Assembly: GCA_026990045.1 (NCBI GenBank)
Contig: JALSIK010000301.1
Coordinates: 1 to 6,316, forward strand
Source: Chromatiales bacterium
GTDB taxonomy: Bacteria; Pseudomonadota; Gammaproteobacteria; CAMYNG01
DNA length: 6,316 nt
Direction: 5' to 3'
This document shows, one piece after another, positions 4,575 to 6,316 of the stretch. Each line of letters opens with the position of its first letter. The first letter of the stretch is position 1. The position numbers and the translations under genes are program-made. The notes below the pieces were generated by a model. The model was not told the DNA's origin and ran no database searches. It saw only the letters and a program-made list of their open reading frames with translations.

Positions 4575-6251
4575 GTGTTCGAGGTGCTCTACCAGAGACA
4601 GAACGGCGAGCGCCACCGGTTCAAGGCCTCGGCCCCGGTGTGCACCATCGGCAGCGGCCGGGGCAACGACCTGGTCCTCAAGAGCCGCCAGGTGGCCAAG
4701 GTCCATGCCGAGATCGTCATGGATGACGACGGCATCCGCATTGCCGACAAGGGCAGCATGACCGGCACCTGGGTCAACCGCGAGAGAGTGGTGACCTACG
4801 GGCCCATCCACCCGGCCGACGAGATCATCATCGGGGACTGGCGCCTGTGGATAAACGGTGCCCGCAAGAACACCGCCCGGCCCTCGCCCCGGCCGGCCGT
4901 GCCGGCGGCACCGTCCCCGGAAGCGCCGGCCGCCGGCCCGGGCCTCCCTGTGCCGGTGCCGGAGCAGGACGACGAGAGCCTGTACTGGCGCCAGTACCTG
5001 CACGACAAGCTCATTGAGCAGATGGACCTGCGGCGCAAGGACGTCCATTCCATGTCGGACGACCAGTTGCGGCGGGAAACGGAAGCACTGCTGGAGGAAA
5101 TCCTTGCCGACCACGACGACGAGATTCCCTCCGGCATCGACCGCGCCCAGCTCCACGCGGACGTGCTCAACGAGGCCGTGGGCCTGGGGCCCCTGGAGCG
5201 CCTCCTGGCCGACGACAGCATCACCGAGGTGATGGTCAACCGGGCGAACCAGATCTTCGTGGAGCGCAACGGCCGGCTGGAACTGAGCGACTGCACCTTC
5301 ACCAGCGACCACGCCGTGCTGTCCGTCATCGAGCGCATCATCTCGCCCCTGGGCCGGCGCATCGACGAATCCAGCCCCATGGTGGACGCCCGCCTCAAGG
5401 ACGGGTCCCGCGTCAACGCCATCATCCCGCCCCTGGCGATCAAGGGACCGAGCCTGACCATCCGCAAGTTCGCCAAGAAGCGCCTGCGGTTCGAGGACCT
5501 GATCCGGTTCGGTTCCCTGGACGAGCCCATGGTGGAGTTCCTGCGGGTGTGCGTGGAGCAGCGCAAGAACATCATCGTCTCCGGCGGCACCGGCTCGGGC
5601 AAGACCACGTTGCTCAACGTCCTGTCCAACTTCATCCCCATGAACGAGCGCATCGTGACGGTGGAGGATGCCGCGGAGCTCCAGCTCAACCAGCCCAACC
5701 TGGTGTCGCTGGAGAGCCGGCCGCCCAACCTGGAAGGCAAGGGCGCCATCACCATCCGCGACCTGGTGCGCAACGCCCTGCGCATGCGCCCCGACCGCAT
5801 CGTGGTGGGCGAATGCCGCGGCGGCGAGGCGCTGGACATGCTCCAGGCCATGAACACCGGCCACGACGGCTCGCTCACCACGGCCCACGCCAACAGCCCG
5901 CGCGACGTGCTGTCGCGCATCGAGGTCATGGTGATGATGGCCGGGATGGAATTGCCGGTGTCGGCCATCCGCGAGCAGATCGCCTCGGCCGTGGACATCA
6001 TCGTCCAGCAGGCCCGGTTCCCGTGCGGCTCGCGCAAGGTGACCCACATCACCGAGGTGGCGGGCATCGAGAGCGGGACCATCCAGCTCCAGAACATCTT
6101 CGTGTTCAACCAGACCGGGGTCGACGAGAACGGCAAGGTCGCCGGCCGGTTCGAGCCGTGCGGCTTCGTCCCGTCGTTCTACGAAGAGCTGGCGCGCATC
6201 GGCCTCGACCTGGACCTCTCCATCTTCGGCCAGCCCAGGAGCTTCCAGTGA
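4575..6251 (+). CDS. cpaF: FHA domain fused to CpaF/TadA, secretion ATPase of the Tad pilus
   Basis: The 558-residue protein has three parts. Residues 1-95 form an FHA domain: TIGSGRGNDLVL (24-35), HAEI (44-47), then KGSMTGTWVNR (59-69). Residues 97-132 are a Pro/Ala-rich linker. Residues 133-558 are a complete CpaF/TadA ATPase, the cytoplasmic hexameric motor that powers pilus assembly at the inner membrane. Its motifs are Walker A GGTGSGKT (337-344, Lys343), Asp box VTVEDAAEL (361-369), Walker B RIVVGECRGGEALDML (408-423) with catalytic Glu413, and His box GHDGSLTTAHANSP (429-442). Against the FHA consensus, the Arg of the GR pair is Ser27, the Ser of the SxxH motif is Ala41 and the Asn of NGT is Thr63. 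All three are phosphothreonine-contact positions, so peptide recognition may be altered or lost. Start GTG 4575 is set by the GGAG at 4563-4566; the frame is open far upstream but only as a shadow of cpaC. It overlaps tadB by four bases. Confidence 0.95.
   Translation: MFEVLYQRQNGERHRFKASAPVCTIGSGRGNDLVLKSRQVAKVHAEIVMDDDGIRIADKGSMTGTWVNRERVVTYGPIHPADEIIIGDWRLWINGARKNTARPSPRPAVPAAPSPEAPAAGPGLPVPVPEQDDESLYWRQYLHDKLIEQMDLRRKDVHSMSDDQLRRETEALLEEILADHDDEIPSGIDRAQLHADVLNEAVGLGPLERLLADDSITEVMVNRANQIFVERNGRLELSDCTFTSDHAVLSVIERIISPLGRRIDESSPMVDARLKDGSRVNAIIPPLAIKGPSLTIRKFAKKRLRFEDLIRFGSLDEPMVEFLRVCVEQRKNIIVSGGTGSGKTTLLNVLSNFIPMNERIVTVEDAAELQLNQPNLVSLESRPPNLEGKGAITIRDLVRNALRMRPDRIVVGECRGGEALDMLQAMNTGHDGSLTTAHANSPRDVLSRIEVMVMMAGMELPVSAIREQIASAVDIIVQQARFPCGSRKVTHITEVAGIESGTIQLQNIFVFNQTGVDENGKVAGRFEPCGFVPSFYEELARIGLDLDLSIFGQPRSFQ
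6237..6241 (+). promoter_or_regulatory. AGGAG binding site for tadB inside the end of cpaF
   Basis: AGGAG lies 6 bases before GTG 6248, within the last codons of cpaF. It fixes the start of the next gene and indicates translational coupling. Confidence 0.6.
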
Positions 6252-6316
6252 CCACCTCGCTCTACTTCGTGCTCGGGGCCGTCTTCGTGGCCGTTCTCAC
6301 CGTCGCCTGGGTTTTC
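6248..6316 (+). CDS. tadB: Probable TadB, inner-membrane platform protein (5' end only, cut by window)
   Basis: GTG 6248 overlaps the cpaF stop (6249-6251) as GTGA and has a good AGGAG site upstream. The 23 visible codons give a hydrophobic N terminus (MTTSLYFVLGAVFVAVLTVA, continuing WVF), that is, an N-terminal membrane helix. In Tad loci the gene directly after cpaF/tadA is nearly always tadB, whose product and TadC form the inner-membrane platform on which the ATPase works. The identity rests on position plus hydrophobicity; no T2SSF domain is visible yet. Confidence 0.65.
   Translation, partial: MTTSLYFVLGAVFVAVLTVAWVF

Noticed and set aside
4899..4911. GTGCC/GGCAC inverted repeat in the cpaF linker
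   Set aside because: It lies within codons of a Pro/Ala-rich linker, where such short GC-rich palindromes are expected from composition.
3990..6047. A 685-codon open frame on the - strand across cpaC and cpaF
   Set aside because: It lies opposite two genes with complete family motifs; its translation is low-complexity (His, Gly, Ala, Val, Arg-rich), as expected from the complement of GC-rich coding DNA.
4796..6136. A 446-codon open frame on the - strand over cpaF
   Set aside because: A shadow with Ser/Arg/Met-rich composition and no recognisable motif, fully opposite the ATPase.
1..6316. CRISPR repeats, tRNA/rRNA genes, insertion sequences or a novel defence or mobile system
   Set aside because: No spaced direct repeats, no tRNA-like fold and no transposase or integrase motif; almost every base is coding for a Tad pilus operon.

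Overview
This window is a contiguous piece of a Tad/Flp (tight adherence) pilus locus, read entirely on the + strand. The recognisable core, left to right, is a TadE-like pilin gene, a very small pilin-like gene, cpaB (rcpC), the secretin gene cpaC (rcpA), a cpaF (tadA) ATPase gene with an FHA domain fused to its N terminus, and the first 23 codons of a probable tadB. Two further genes are interleaved with the pilins: an unrecognised Arg-rich protein at the left edge and a secreted protein built from two related halves. The DNA is very GC-rich with strong GC bias at third codon positions. Gram-negative architecture is shown directly by the outer-membrane secretin. I infer a high-GC Pseudomonadota, perhaps a gammaproteobacterium, but taxonomy cannot be fixed from this window.

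Layout: 1-792 unknown gene (open at the left edge); 789-1601 TadE-like pilin (ATGA overlap with the previous gene); 1604-2320 secreted two-repeat protein; 2331-2507 small Flp-sized pilin; a 39-base gap that begins just inside a hairpin placed over the pilin stop codon; 2547-3365 cpaB; a 61-base gap; 3427-4569 cpaC; 4575-6251 FHA-cpaF; 6248 onward tadB. No gap exceeds 61 bases, there is no obvious internal promoter, and several ribosome binding sites lie inside the 3' end of the preceding gene, so the whole window looks like one translationally coupled operon. Three or four genes start with GTG, with the start chosen by a good Shine-Dalgarno sequence.

How the parts work together (from knowledge of Tad systems): pilin-like subunits with a G|xxxxE prepilin-peptidase site are processed by a TadV/CpaA peptidase (not in this window), extracted from the inner membrane by TadB/TadC, driven by the CpaF hexameric ATPase, and the fibre leaves through the CpaC outer-membrane ring, with CpaB in the periplasm next to the secretin. 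The unusual points are: the FHA domain on CpaF appears to have lost all three canonical phosphothreonine-contact residues; CpaC is short and seems to lack the BON domain usual in the family; and no tadZ/cpaE or cpaD gene lies between cpaC and cpaF. I see no mobile element, CRISPR array, tRNA or rRNA.
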